Below, piece after piece: positions 1 to 12,153 of a stretch of 64,000 nt of DNA. The notes under the pieces were generated by a model, which had not been told where the DNA came from, searched no databases, and saw nothing but the letters and a program-made list of their open reading frames with translations. The translations under genes were made by a program, and so were the position numbers. Numbering within the stretch: the stretch's first letter is position 1; each line of letters starts with the position of its first letter. Source of the DNA: Cunninghamia lanceolata (Eukaryota; Streptophyta; Pinopsida; Cupressales; Cupressaceae); the NCBI GenBank assembly GCA_027924645.1, contig BSBN01001687.1:3100001-3164000 (forward strand), in the 5' to 3' direction.

Positions 1-3000
1 CCTGGCAAGTTTTCCTAGGCCCCGGCCCCCATCCTGGGTTGTCCTGGTAACCTCTCCCGACTTCCAGCCCCCATGCAAACTTATGTGGAAATCAACCATA
101 CCTTTCATGGGGACAAGGTCATTGACTCTGCCATTCCAGGCCTTCCCATCTCATCCCAAGCCTAACCTAGCACTTGAGCCATGAGTGAGGCATTCACTTA
201 TCTTAATTAGTGTGCACTAATTACCCAAAAACCCTTGATTTTATATTTAGGTTATCACTTATTTAAGGTACTCTCACATGGGTTGTCCTGGATGCCACTT
301 TGGGCTCCGGCCCCTACCGAGAGCCACTCCCCTAGCTGCATCTTAGCAAAACCCCACTCACAACACAGAGAAATCAATCATCCAGAATCCACGAGAGTAT
401 TAGATTCTCTCTTGTAACATCAACAACTCATAAAATCACTTTCACAACACAGAACCATAGCTCCCATCACAAGACCATTATAAAACCAAAACCATGACTA
501 GTTGTCTCGCCAAAACAAAAAAAATAACCCAAGACCACCAAATATAGTCTTAAATTTCCACTCATAACACATAACCCTCATAACATAGGTAAGAGAACAC
601 AACGATCATGGAGGAATCAGGTATCACAACACCGACCTTAACAATCAATAAGAGGTCACGTCCTAACAAGCTTATGCCTCTGGAAGAACTTCTAGACAAC
701 ATGACCCATGCACACGACTTCCTCAAGTCATACCCAACGAAAAGCAAAATAACATTTAAAAGCAATTACTAATAAGGATAGCCGATTGAAGAAAAGTACT
801 AATTATATTAAAATACTAAGGTTCCAAGACAAGGTAATTGAGTTCAGCTTATATGAATGCAACTAGACTTCATCACCTTTATAACGGAATTCACAATGCC
901 CAAAGTCGACTTATTACACATTTATTCACGAATCCATATAGCATTAGAACACTATCAAAACTTTAATAAATAACCTCTACCATTAACAAGGTCAATAGAC
1001 TACCTAAAAGCAAGACTTACCCCTAAAGCCTGAAACATAGATGGTTATCAACAACACAAGCTTCTTGAAAGAAAAACTACTTTAAGTTTAAATTTACACA
1101 ACTCTTGCAAGTAAAAGAATGGTAAACCTAATCAACTTAACTTAACTCAATATTATAAGATAATTCCCATACAAGAATAACGAGAAATACTAAAATAGAT
1201 TTAAATTTCCCCATGATTAATTTTAAAACTATCATCCTAAAACAAAAGTAAAAATATGTCAAAAAAATCACAGTTAACCATGTTAATTAACCTTATGCAA
1301 ATTTCAATAAAATATAGCATCATAATCTTAATATTAAATTCATTAATATTTCAACACAATATAACACTAGTCCTTCGTAAGACATAAAAGAATTATACCG
1401 TTTGACGTCCATATAAGAACAAAAACATACTTATAATATAAGTAGTAATATTAAGGATGTTTATAATGCTTAAATGATAATTACTATCGTAATAAAAATT
1501 GTCTACTATACTATGGAGACAAGGTCAATTTCCATAAACTTGCTTTCAAAAAGAAGGTCGACTTCCTGCAGCATGTTTTGACACTAAAGGAAACAACAGT
1601 TCAAAACTGACTTTAATTGCTCAAAGACTCCACTCATCACTGGCAGGCTTAAGCGATAATGGCTCCGTAAAGATTCTATTCAAACTCTAAAAGATAACTT
1701 TCTAACCTGCGGGACATCACACCTACCACATTATGACGCCGGTCAAGCAAAGGATAACTAGTGGGAAATCATCCAAATCTAAAACCTTCGACAAACTAAC
1801 AATTACATTGGTAATTATGGAATACCATACCCTACCACATCATGATAGCTGGCAACTACCACCATCGTAGGAGATAGCAACGGCAAGGATGCAGGCGCAT
1901 CAAACGTGCCAGAGAAATGACTTGGCAACAGTGGCGATAGGGGGGAATGAATAGCAGTTGGAGAGAGAGAGATTTGGATGGCATGCAATTAGGTCCTTAT
2001 CAAATGATACTATACAAGACTTCCCATTAATTGCTCTCAAAAGCAGAGGCAAAAGCACTGGTAGAAGTGCAGATTGAAATAAGGAGCTGCAGAAGAAGGA
2101 AAAATGGTGCACCATCAGATGGTGGTTTTCTTACTTATGCACGATTTTGGTACAGAGGTATAATGCCACTAAGATATGAGTATCTTGGTGTGGTAAGGAA
2201 CTTAGGACAGTGCCTTGAAGTGTTTCTATGTATAGATTTTATGCATTTTGGTCCCATTGACGTGGTTTTTCCTTCTTGATAAACTTGCATGCGTATGAAC
2301 ATTTGTTGATGAAAGCGGCAGGTTATGTGGCCTTAGTTGACTTGGGATAAATATTTGGTATATGAGTGTTGTCTTAATGTATGCTGAGAACTTTATTTCC
2401 ATGCATTTGCATGCCTTGAATCTATGCTCCAATGAGTAGACTAATGGGATAATGATGAATGAACTAAACCCTATAGTCGATAGTGTTTTATTGACACACA
2501 CAATTGGATGAAGGACAGATACTTCACTGCCTTGACTGATGGATGGGGAGGAAAGAGACTTCCTCCAATGGTAGGTTCAAACCTTCCCCATTGACCACGG
2601 AAGCTTGGAGGGATTATTTTGAATATGAACTTGGTTTCTCCAGATATATATATGATGTTAAAGGTATAAGACCATTTTGTAAATGTAGCATTTGGCTATT
2701 GGCAGAACCAAAAAAAAAAAAGTTGCAACTAGAAAACAAGAGCAGAGCAAGCATGTAGACACTAGAATTGCTCAAAGGAGATTTGAAGGGATCTATAGTG
2801 TTGACCCCAAGCTAGATTGATAAGGGTACAAACCAAACACAAGAGTCAAGGTAGATGTTGTGAAGAAACACACATCAAGGAGAATTAGGATCCAACATTG
2901 TAGAGGTTTACAGAATAACATGCAAACAATTTAGGGAACTTCTCGGAAGGTTAATAATGATATTGCATATAGAACCAAATTAGTTTACTAATCAAGACAA

Positions 3001-4161
3001 GCATATATTCATGCATTATCAAGAACTGAGATTTTAAAACACAAAGGATTGTAACCAAAACACATACCCGTGATAAAACTTTTTCTCTTCCTGGTGTTGC
3101 CTTCCTTCTAAAAAAAATCAACTCTTTAAAAAAAACCCTCCAAAAAATCCCCCTAAGCCAAAAGCCATCCTCCCTTTAAAAAAAACACCTTCCGACAGAA
3201 GTAGGTTCTCCTCATAGTTTCCCACTCTCTAACCATCAATGCAGTAGATCTCCATTTACAGGAGATTTTTCCCAAAATAGAACCAAAATCAATGTCTTTA
3301 TTATTCACGACCAACAAAACATAAATAATATCCATTCAAGAAAATCTATTTATTCACAAAGATATCCATTATTACATTAATATCTCCAATTAACAGCCCT
3401 TAATCATTTTATTAACATAATAATTTGTCAACAAGGGAAGAAAAGAATAACAATTTCACTTATAAACCAAACAATTACTCCCAACAAGGGTCACACCGAA
3501 AGCATAAGATCCCACAGGCAAAACAATACCGACATCCACACAAGATCATACTACAGAGACATAGACTCATCCAACCCGACCAAAACGACAGGACTCTAGA
3601 CATGATACATATCCTTTTACAAGGATGGTGACAATTTAGATGGGGACCTTTCATTATCTCCACACAACGATTTCCATTGGTTAAGGCATGCTTAGACCTA
3701 CTTAATCAGGTGGAGTCGATGCCTGGTACTTGCAACCTGCACAAACCAGATGTCGAGCATATATACATATATCAACATCAAAACAACACTCTGTGACATG
3801 GAATCGCAGTGTAGCAGGGTGCTCTTCGAGAGTAATGCTACACCGTCCCTTCACAAACAAAACATAACACATTATCTACATTGCCAATTAAATCCATAGA
3901 AGACATAAGCATTAAACATTGATTCATTCAACATCATCATCATAGCAATAATCAAATGTTAGATATTCTTAAGAACATTAATTGAAATCATAACATAGTC
4001 ATTCCATCCTAACATGAGCATCAGAAACGTCATTAAGGAACACATAAATACATGTCATCATCAGTCCTCAAAATAAAATCATCAGAATATACCATCAAGT
4101 CTAACCATGAGGTTCTAACTAACAATAAATTAGAAAACCAAAACGAGGGGCACTACAGAAT
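1..4161. other. Decayed repeat DNA, no gene seen
   Basis: No open frame here resembles a known protein, and no RNA gene was recognised. The first 350 bases are C-rich and repeat a GGGTTGTCCTGG motif at about 40 and 283, which suggests an old repeat. At 3809-3843 there is a nested stem: GTGTAGCA pairs with TGCTACAC, and inside it CTCT pairs with AGAG around a TCG loop. I read the segment as old LTR-derived DNA, but I cannot set element borders. Confidence 0.5.
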
Positions 4162-4231
4162 GTCGTTTTGATTGTAGGTGATCCTAGGCATCTCTTGAGT
4201 CCATGGTGTGACTCTTACATGGTATCAGAGC
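4162..4231 (+). repeat. Element D: 5' LTR stub and primer binding site
   Basis: 4162-4219 is the 3' end of an LTR, ending CTTACA. 4220-4231 is TGGTATCAGAGC, the standard copia primer site. Sequence upstream of 4162 does not match the 345-bp right LTR, so the 5' LTR was cut, by deletion or by a later rearrangement. Confidence 0.75.
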
Positions 4232-5619
4232 TTTAGATCTACAATTCCCTTCCCTCATTTTGGACAATCTTTGCCAAGATTTTTCATCTGGTGTATCTTG
4301 GTGTAAAACAGACCTTTCCATTGTGTTTAGAAGGCCGAAGATATGAATTTTGACATATAACATTTTATATTTTTGAGTAAAAAAGATCTTGGCCATTTTT
4401 AAGGGTTTTAATATTGTTCAATGTAAAAATTCCATACAATTTGTATGAATTTTATATGAATGTATGGAACTGTACTGTACGGATGTAACATGTCTAGTAG
4501 GTTATAGGCGTACACAGTCTATAGAAAATCAACATCATTGGTGAAATATTATGTTTCTAGCGTAGGTATATTCTCCACTATGTCAACATTTGTGTTACTT
4601 ATGCGTCTGGTTTGTTGGTTTATGAGGTTTTTATTCTTTGGAAGTCTATGTCTAGTGGTTAAAGCCTTGTTTTGATAGATATTATTATTGTTTAGTGATT
4701 AATAATTGTAGGTTAAAAAGCGAGCGAGAGTTTAAATTTTGGGGTCATAGCCCGTGGATATAGGGGGTTTAGCCCATAATCCCCTCTAGTTAGGGGCTAA
4801 TCACCCCATGGGCAGTGCAATCTCCACCACTACACTCTATTTCCACTACCACCAGTGGTCTCAACCTACACATTGTCGTGTACTACCACCTCTTCAGGTG
4901 TTCACTGCTAGTTCGAGCAGCTTTCATCGATTTATGCTGCTTAGTCGGCCATAAATGCCTCTCGGCCACCATATTCCATCATCACTACCTAGATCTATGG
5001 TCGTTTCACCACTGACCGCCCAGACGCCACTGTCTTCCCACCCACCTGCCACCAGGGAGCCACTTATGGCCTCTCTACATGCCCTAATAGGGCATTTTTA
5101 TCAAAGCCATAACTTTTCTCCATGAGATCAAAGTTTTACAAATGAATAGGCATCAGAAAGTTGGTTCTGAGCACTTCATAGTGGTACAAGTATTTTTTGC
5201 TAATTTTGTTGCAAGTGCCTAATTTTGCTATTTGAAGTCCATATTACCTTTTTGGTTTCCGAGCTCATAACTTTCAACCGGTATCTAATTTTTTTTTTAT
5301 GGAGATCATCCACAAGATCATTTTTGCTACTCGATACATGAGCACAAGTTTTAGGTTGAACCTCTTTAGATGAGAGCTAAGGACTCGGTATCCATTCCGT
5401 CAAATTTTCCCAAGGCACGATCCTAACCTCATCCCTTATGGTGTCAGGGGCCTTGTACTCAGTAAGACTTGATCCTTGGTGGGCTCATTCAAAACCTTTC
5501 AACTTCATCAGCAAACCAAGGGCCCTTTGATATCTGTAATTTTTTAGATCATATGGGAATTGGAAAAATATTGAGGAGCTCTATCCATCCATCCATGCAC
5601 TTTTTCTAGATTTAGCCCC

Positions 5620-5883
5620 ATGTATCTTTTATTTAGTTTATCGATTTTATACATTCTGGTTGATAACTTGGACATCCTGACATGTAGAGAAGTTTTATTT
5701 TTTTGGTGGGCTTCATATCAGCTTCATAATTTATGCACTTTAGTTTTTGGTGTAATCATATCTCCTAGTTTATGGAAATTAAAATGTGATTATTATGGGA
5801 GAATAAGGCATACAAATAATGAATGCATGCAAAAAGAACTTCATGATTTGAAACTACTCTTTGAGCTTCATCAATTACAATAA
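5620..5883 (+). pseudogene. Element D: gag remnant with damaged zinc knuckle
   Basis: The 87-codon frame ends in a region reading CDYYGRIRHTNNEC. It keeps the first Cys, the His and the last Cys of a retroviral-type CX2CX4HX4C knuckle, but the second Cys is Tyr and the usual Gly before His is Arg. In copia elements this knuckle sits at the C-terminal end of Gag and binds RNA. The N-terminal half of the frame shows nothing recognisable. This is inferred to be a gag relic and is unlikely to fold around zinc. Confidence 0.5.
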
Positions 5884-6065
5884 ATTTGCATTGTCAATGG
5901 TATTAGCTTGCCAAATTCTTCTAATCTAGCATGTGCAAACATTATTTTCACAAAGAGATTCTAGTGATTTCTTGTAGCAAGACAATTTCAATTTTTGAGA
6001 TATTCCACAATGGGACACATATCTACTAGATATATTATTCTTGTTTGTAGTCCCATATTTTAGAT

Positions 6066-6257
6066 TTGGAGGACACCATTGAGGATATTCATTTCCTCTT
6101 TGATGACAATTATAGCATGACTATTATCACACCATCTTTGTCTTTGGAGATTGTTAATCATGAGTTTTCCTATTGTCTTGGATTGTCACACTCTTTTAGG
6201 CATAGAGTTCCTAATTTTGTGGCATCTATTGATTGTGACATGTGGACACTTGAGTAG
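6066..6257 (+). pseudogene. Element D: short frame shared with element E
   Basis: This 63-codon frame contains EDTIEDIHFLFDD. A minus-strand frame at 63559-63825 in element E contains DDTIEDIHLLYDD followed by a similar stretch. The peptide, not just the DNA, is conserved between two copies in opposite orientation. That suggests it was once part of an element-encoded protein lying between the gag knuckle and the 3' LTR. I do not recognise the family. No protease or integrase motif is visible in it. Confidence 0.4.
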
Positions 6258-6727
6258 TTTTCAGAGACATCATCTTCCACGAGACTTCTTCCCTCATCTC
6301 TTGTTTTGTAGCTAGAGTTTCTTCTACATACACCAGTGAATTTGTTTCTTCCCAAGGAGAGAAATGTTGTTTGTAGGCATTCAATATTTTTGTCTTTCAG
6401 CATTCACTATTGGCATATGAGCTACTTCTTTATGGGGGGATATCTAGTCTTATTCTTTCCCTCTTATGGGGGCTATTGATTGTATATTCATGATGGATGT
6501 AGTACTTGGGAGGTCTTGGTGTTGAGTCCTTCCATCACTCCATCACTTGTACATGTTTGTTTGCATGCTTTCTCTCTTTTGGAGAGGGATTTTTTCCTAT
6601 TGGTTTTTCTCCTTTACTCCTCGTGAGAGATCTTTTGTACATGGGTACCTAACATGGCCTTGTAGCTAGGACCCATCTTTACATCTTTGCATTTATTTAC
6701 TTCTCCCTAAGTTGCACTTAAGGGGGG

Positions 6728-7072
6728 TGTTGGTGTGAATGGGGTATACTACCTAACTAGTTCAATATTAGGTCATATTCACACTTGTCTAGTTAAGTTT
6801 ACTTAGGTAATTTAATATTTGTGTCTCATGTGATAGGATTAAGACAATTTTCATGATCACATGTTGTCCTATGTCTCAACCTTGTCTATGTAAGAAAGGT
6901 CTATCATTGTACATAATGTGTGTTGGTCATACATTGTATATCTTGTACCTTATATGCATCATTATCATTATTTGGCAATATAGTGTTGTTATTGCTTCTC
7001 TCTTGTTGTGCAAGGTTGTTTTGATTGCAGGTGATCCTAGGCATCTCTTGAGTCCATGATGTGGCTCTTACA
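6728..7072 (+). repeat. Element D: 3' LTR (345 bp)
   Basis: It starts TGTTGGTGTG right after the purine tract AAGGGGGG and ends CTTACA, so it has TG...CA ends. Its terminal 58 bases match the 5' stub at 4162-4219. Its first about 130 bases resemble the LTR of element E (minus strand, near 62852). Confidence 0.75.
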
Positions 7073-7359
7073 TTTTCAAATTCATGTACATCTTGTCTAT
7101 TCTAAGGTGGGTTGTATATGGAGTCTTCTAGCTTTCTTGTAGGATAAAATTATTTATTTTGGTTGCTTTAAAAATTGTGATCCACTATTTCTATCAAAAG
7201 ATGTTAGCATTAAGGGAATATTCTTCATTTAGGATTAAATCCCTAGTTTCTACATTATTTAAATCTACCTTGATTCTATTGAGATTATCATCCTTCCCTT
7301 GCTCATCTCAAATTCATTCTGCTATTCATTATTTTTTGGCAAACCTTCTATAATATGTG

Positions 7360-8113
7360 ACAAGCCCCATAAAATTCTAAATTTATACAAAATTTTTAGG
7401 AGCAAGGTAGCCTAGTATCACTTGGATTTTTGTTGGATCTATTGAGATACCTTGATCATATATAATGTGCCTAAGATACTAAATTTCTTTCTAGGAAAAT
7501 GAGCACTTAACTTCATGTACAATTGGTTCTCTTTAAGACATTGTAATACAATCCAAAGGTGTTCTTCATGTTCCTTTTGATTTCATGAGTAAATCAATAT
7601 ATCATCTATAAATATAATGACGAACTTATCCAAATACTCTTATAATACATGATTCTCTAGGTTCATGAAAACTGTAGGGACATTTATTAACCCAAATAGT
7701 ACGACCATAAACTTATAGTAGTTGTATCTTGTCTAGAAAGTAGTCTTAAAAATATATTCTTCCTTTATCCATATTTGGTGATATCCTAATCTCTAGTCTA
7801 CCTGTGAGAAAATACTATCACCCTTTATTTGATCAAACAAATCATTTGTTTGGGGCAATGAGAATCTACTCTTAATTGTGGCCATATTAAGTTGCTTCTA
7901 ATTTACACACAACTACATGGTGCCATCCTTCTTTTTGATAAATATTATTGGTGCACCCCATGGAGACACACTTCACCTAACATATCCCTTTTCTATCAAT
8001 CTTGCTTTTGCATTCTCAACTTATTTAATTTTGGAGCTATCATGCGATATGGTGTGATCGAAAATGGTTTAGTTCCTAGTTTCAAATCTATAGTGAACAA
8101 TATCTCCCTCTAG
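7360..8113 (-). pseudogene. gypsy reverse transcriptase remnant
   Basis: On the minus strand, spread over interrupted frames, I can read the order typical of gypsy RT: PYRM, then SVSPWGAPIIFIKKKDGT, then SLPQTNDLFDQIKG, then GYHQIWI, then FGLINVPTVFM, and the catalytic FIDDILIYS box followed by NQKEHEEHL. The Asp pair of the FIDD box is kept. Stop codons interrupt it in several places, for example after the catalytic box. The enzyme would copy element RNA into DNA in cytoplasmic particles; this copy cannot be functional. Confidence 0.85.
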
Positions 8114-8289
8114 AGTGGTAGTCTAGTTAACTGTTCTAGAAATACATCTACAAATCCCTCAAAAGGGAGTGGTCATCAAGTTTTAGTTCCTAGTTTTGGA
8201 TCATAGTTGCAACTATGTAAACTTTACAACTGTGTCGTATTTCCTTCCAACTTTTTGTTGCAAAAGTATTAGCCAATAACTCCTTGAAT

Positions 8290-8625
8290 TTATTTCATGC
8301 TTCCTTAGTCATCTAAGCATTTGATAGATTTTCTGGCAATCTATACTAGCTTCATGCTTTTCTAGGCAATCCCTTCCCACTATCAGGTCATAAGGCCCTA
8401 ATCATGTAATGAGAGGGGATAACTGAGTTTCTAAAGATCCTACCTTGTTGCTTGAGGGCACAAGTCTATAATTGGATAATGATCAATTGATTACAACTAG
8501 ACACCATTTTTGACCATCCCCAAATTGGGAATTGAAATGTTCCTTAATTCACAATTTTGAACATAGCAAGTAGAAATGAAACTACAAGTGACACCCAAAT
8601 CAACTAAGACATTTACAATCCTAGT
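8290..8625 (-). pseudogene. gypsy protease remnant
   Basis: On the minus strand the reading VLVDLGVTCSFIS stands where gypsy proteases have a D-S-G-A-T-x-S-F-I-S active site. The Ser after the catalytic Asp is now Leu. Downstream, GRDWLEKHEASIDC matches the conserved G-x-D-W-L stretch between protease and RT in this family. The position between the knuckle and RT fits. Confidence 0.7.
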
Positions 8626-8673
8626 TCTAATCATACCTAATGTATTGATCACTATAGCTTGATGTTCATCTAA

Positions 8674-9960
8674 TCACCATTTATAGCCATGTGAATTTGG
8701 TGATTCATTGAATGCTTCCTTCCAATGGTCTTGTTCCACTTCTAGTGCTACTCCCCTCCATAGGTAAATTCTAGCCAAGTGAGGCCCTCTACATTTGAAA
8801 CATGTAACTAGATTATCATGCCATCTACTACTTGGCCTAGTTGTATTCTCTCTTTGATTCAAGTTTTTTGAGGCCCTTGTTTGAGTATTAGTAGTTGTTT
8901 CACTTCTAGAAACTTGTTGGTTTCTCTTTTGAAACCTGTTGGACCTTTGTTTGAGTTGATTTTTTCTCCCCTACCCAAATTGACATGGTTCCTTTTGTGG
9001 ATTCATTGACCATCTTCCTTGGTCTCCTTGTGATGTCTCTCATCACTCCTTCAGAGTATTTTCAAAACAATATTTCATGTGACCTCTTCTTTAGCCAATA
9101 ATGCCTTGCACATTGCATAAAAGAGGGTTGAGACTTCTAGGGTCCTCACGTTCCCTTTTATCTCCCAAGATGAACCACTAATATATCATTTCACCTTGGT
9201 TTGCTTGTCCTGAGTACAACTCACATATTTCAACAAACTAATAAATTTGGAATTATATAACAATACTAACATTCCTTGTTGCCTCATAGAATGAAGTTCA
9301 TTCATTTGGGCAATGTCATATGCATGAGTCAAGTAGTATTTCCAAAACTACTCCTCAAAATTTTCCCAGGTTACACTATCGCTATCAAGGCATACATATT
9401 CTCTTGTTGGTTCCACCATAATGCAACTTCATCTATAAGATGGTGTACAACCAATTGATATTTTTTTATTGCTCATTTTCCTTTGGAGATTAAAACATCT
9501 CCTCATGGCTACCAACCAAGCTTTAGCCTCAATGCGAAAGATTTGACAACTAAACTTTGATGGTGCAATTTTATTGAGATCTTGTGAAAATTACTTAGGA
9601 TTTTTTATAATTCCTTCACCCTTGGGTTGAGGACTATATGTGCATTCTTAGTTACCGATGGGTTCCACCTTTTTTCTCTCTATTCATTTTTCAATGGTAG
9701 GTGATCTCTTAAGTCTTAAAGAGTACAAATTATTTCCTCTATAACTATTCTCTATGCATCTCCTTCTATCTACTCTTGTTTGCATTTCTCTGAGTGCTTA
9801 GACATACCTTCATCAACTCCTAGATCCAATAGATCAATTATTATTTGACCTACTCCAACCATCATGATTTCTTTCTTCTTGGCCCATTTGTTACTTCGAC
9901 ACTCTTGGTTTCTACATCCATAGAGTAATTTTCATGGTTAAATTTTCATATAAATTCTAA
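8674..9960 (-). pseudogene. gypsy gag remnant
   Basis: At about 8770-8812 on the minus strand, CFKCRGPHLARIY is a damaged zinc knuckle: two Cys and the His are kept, one spacer residue is lost and the last Cys is Tyr. The part upstream of it (higher coordinates) is the expected place for the capsid domain, but it is too broken to confirm by eye. The start is placed near the primer site at 10018-10029. Confidence 0.55.
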
Positions 9961-10216
9961 ATTAAAATTACAAGAACATATTTGGGATGGCCCATTAGGC
10001 CCTTATCTTTGAACCATGCTATAAAACCATGTGTGACACCCCAACTGGGCTACTAGAAAATAAACCCATTTTTAAAAAACTAACATTAAGTCAGTAACCA
10101 TATTATCTATAACTTAATAAATCAAATCTTACAATAGCTTTAATTTCATTTGTTAATTCATTTTAAGCTTTTCATAGAGTTAACATTCTAGATTCCATAG
10201 TGTGTAATGAGATTGT

Positions 10217-11541
10217 TGTTGCAAATATGTGCCTAAAGTGGTGTTGTCATTGATGTCAACATATCCTTGTTGCCATTGGTGTCAACTGTATCCTATACTG
10301 TTGTCTATATAGAGGACCGTATTGTTGAGGATATTGAGAAAATTATAGACAATTAATACATGCTGATCACATAGCTATGTAGAGGATTGTAAGAGGTTGC
10401 TCCAGCTAAGAATTGGGAGGTTCACATAAAGTTTTGTTGAAGTTATGGACTTCTAAGTAGCACAAGCTCTTGCAATTGTTTAGTGTTGACAGAATGGCAA
10501 GAAGATGGTCCGGATTGGTTCGGTATTAGCACTCTATGATCTATGGATCTAGAGGCATGTCTGGGATGTTGGTGTGTTCCCTCAACTTGAGTGGTTCGTG
10601 GTTTAGAGGTCCACAAGCAATCTTTCTAGTTTGACAGTCATGGTAGAATAGTGTTCTTGAGGTTCCAGAGGAAGGTGTAAGAGATTATGGTGATGTGGAG
10701 GAGTGTGGATGTTTCTGTTGAATTCATTGTGCTTGTGGAGGTCTCTGGATCATGTAGTTGCTGCGTTGGAGGTCCGCATTAAAGGTTGAGCTTGTTAGAA
10801 AAGATTTCTTCCTTGGTGTTGTTGTTCTTCCCAATTCTGGCCGACTGGATGATTCAAGCGTGTTGTGGATGTTCTAAAAGCAATTCTCTGGAGTGTGGCG
10901 TGTTGATTCAAGTCTCAGTTGTATTTGGCCGACAGTGTGAAGATCTGCGTTGAGCCTAGCTGACCTTGTTGATCATTCCAATGTTGATGAAGGGTATATA
11001 TACTTATTGAAGAGTGGCGGAAAATCATCCTTGAACAAATGAGCTAAATCATAAGAAAGGATCAAAAGTAGAGCAGAGCAAAAGAGGAGCAAAGAAAGAA
11101 AAGAGTACAAAGTCAGTGAAGAAGATTTATGGATAAGAGCAGAAGTTATTGAGCCTTCAAAGGGACTGATTCAGGCATGAACATAGATGCTATTTCTCAG
11201 TTCATTATCTCTATGTTAACTACAATTCTCTTTACGCAATGAGTCTTTTCCTGAGCAGTGAGCTCTGGGGAGTGAGCTCTGGGCAATGTGCCTTCTATTT
11301 TCTTAAGTACTTTTAATAGGGTACGCATTTTGTGGGCTAACACCCACCGTGGTTTTTCCCTTAACCGGGGTTTCCATGTCAAAATTTTGGTGTTATGTGT
11401 TCATATTGTTTATGCTCATGTGTTGATTAATGCTTTAATGTTATCATCATTAATCTGGTTCAAAAGAAGTTTCTAAAAGTTTTAATATAGGGACAACTGA
11501 TTCACCACCCCCCCTCTTAGTTATCCAGACTGTTTCTAACA
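10217..11541 (+). repeat. Element A: 5' LTR (1325 bp)
   Basis: TG...CA ends. A TATA box lies at 10995-11002. About 255 bases further on is a small cluster of hairpins (11253-11292). A GTGG...CCC/GGG...CCA stem follows (from 11349), then a C-rich stretch before the LTR end. The TATA position implies that the hairpin region is transcribed (R-U5 leader). Confidence 0.93.
11253..11292 (+). promoter_or_regulatory. Element A 5' LTR: mini-hairpin cluster
   Basis: GAGC-AGTGA-GCTC (11253-11265) and GGCA-ATG-TGCC (11282-11292) are short dyads with an AGTGA or ATG loop. The unit between them has lost pairing (GGGG-AGTGA-GCTC). See the fuller set in the 3' LTR at 26078-26139. Confidence 0.55.
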
Positions 11542-11543
11542 AT

Positions 11544-11555
11544 TGGTATCAAAGC
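11544..11555 (+). other. Element A: primer binding site
   Basis: TGGTATCAAAGC, two bases after the LTR end; one mismatch to the initiator Met tRNA complement TGGTATCAGAGC. Confidence 0.85.
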
Positions 11556-11599
11556 TAAGTTCCTCTAAAAGGGAGCTTAACCGCTTGAGGAGATCCAGG

Positions 11600-12153
11600 G
11601 TGTCAACCTACAAGAAAGATAGTCCAAGATTTGATGGAACAAATTACACTGTTTGGAAGAGTCGCATGGAATGCCATTTACAGTGCATGGGTGATGTCTA
11701 TTGGCTAATAAACAAAGATAAGTATGAACCTCCAGAGTAAGGCCCTTCAACTCTAGACGAGCTCAAGGATGCTGAAAACAACCTTCAAGCTAAAGAAGCT
11801 TTATTAAGTGCCCTGACTGATTCAGAAATGACAAATGTTTTTGGACTGAAAACTGCTCATGAAATCTGGAAGAAGTTGGAGAATCTGTATGAAGGAGATA
11901 AATATGTCAAGTGTGCCAAACTACAAAGTCTAAGAGGAAAGTTTGAAAATCTAAGGATGAGTGAAGATGAAAACATTACAATCTACATGCAAAAGATAAA
12001 CGAACTTGTGTGTGGGATCAGATGTGCTAGCAGAATTTTGGAAGAATCAGAGATTGTGGCAAAAGTGCTCAGATGCTTGCCCAATTCATACAAACACAAG
12101 GTTGTTGCTATAGAAGAGATCAGGACTGTTACAGATGTAACAAGGGAACACTT
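11600..12153 (+). pseudogene. Element A gag, N-terminal part
   Basis: Copia Gag N-terminal and UBN2-like region. It starts at 11600, where the expected ATG is GTG, and reads VSTYKKDSPRFDGTNYTVW, the usual opening in which FDGTNY..W is the family signature. A TAA at 11738-11740 interrupts it. After the stop the same frame continues through IWKKLENLYEG and a helical region to 12153, where element B is inserted. The missing part resumes at 21155: taking out element B and one target duplication restores the frame. Gag would form the particle that packages element RNA. Confidence 0.88.
12149..12153 (+). other. Target duplication of element B, left copy (CACTT)
   Basis: CACTT directly before the element B LTR; an identical CACTT at 21150-21154 directly follows the right LTR. 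Confidence 0.95.

Larger units (their letters stand above)
4162..7072 (+). mobile_element. Element D: internally deleted copia-like retrotransposon
   Basis: The last 58 bases of a left LTR (4162-4219) match the last 58 bases of a right LTR (7015-7072). The left copy is followed at once by a primer binding site TGGTATCAGAGC (4220-4231), complementary to initiator Met tRNA. The right LTR starts TGTTGGTGTG after a purine tract (AAGGGGGG). The inside is only about 2.5 kb and shows a damaged gag zinc knuckle but no protease, integrase or reverse transcriptase. It is a truncated, non-autonomous copy. The 3' part is shared with element E at the end of the window. Confidence 0.75.
7360..10216 (-). 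mobile_element. Decayed Ty3/gypsy element, gag-pro-RT
   Basis: Read on the minus strand, the order is LTR end, primer site, gag, protease, reverse transcriptase, as in Ty3/gypsy elements. Many stops and frameshifts break every part. The LTR end at 10034-10216 reads (minus) to GGGGTGTCACA, followed by a primer-site relic TGGTTTTATAGC (10029-10018), which keeps 9 of 12 bases of the initiator Met tRNA match. Integrase and the 3' LTR are not found. The 5' LTR is interrupted at 10217 by element A, so this element is the older one. Its continuation should start at 26384. Confidence 0.8.
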
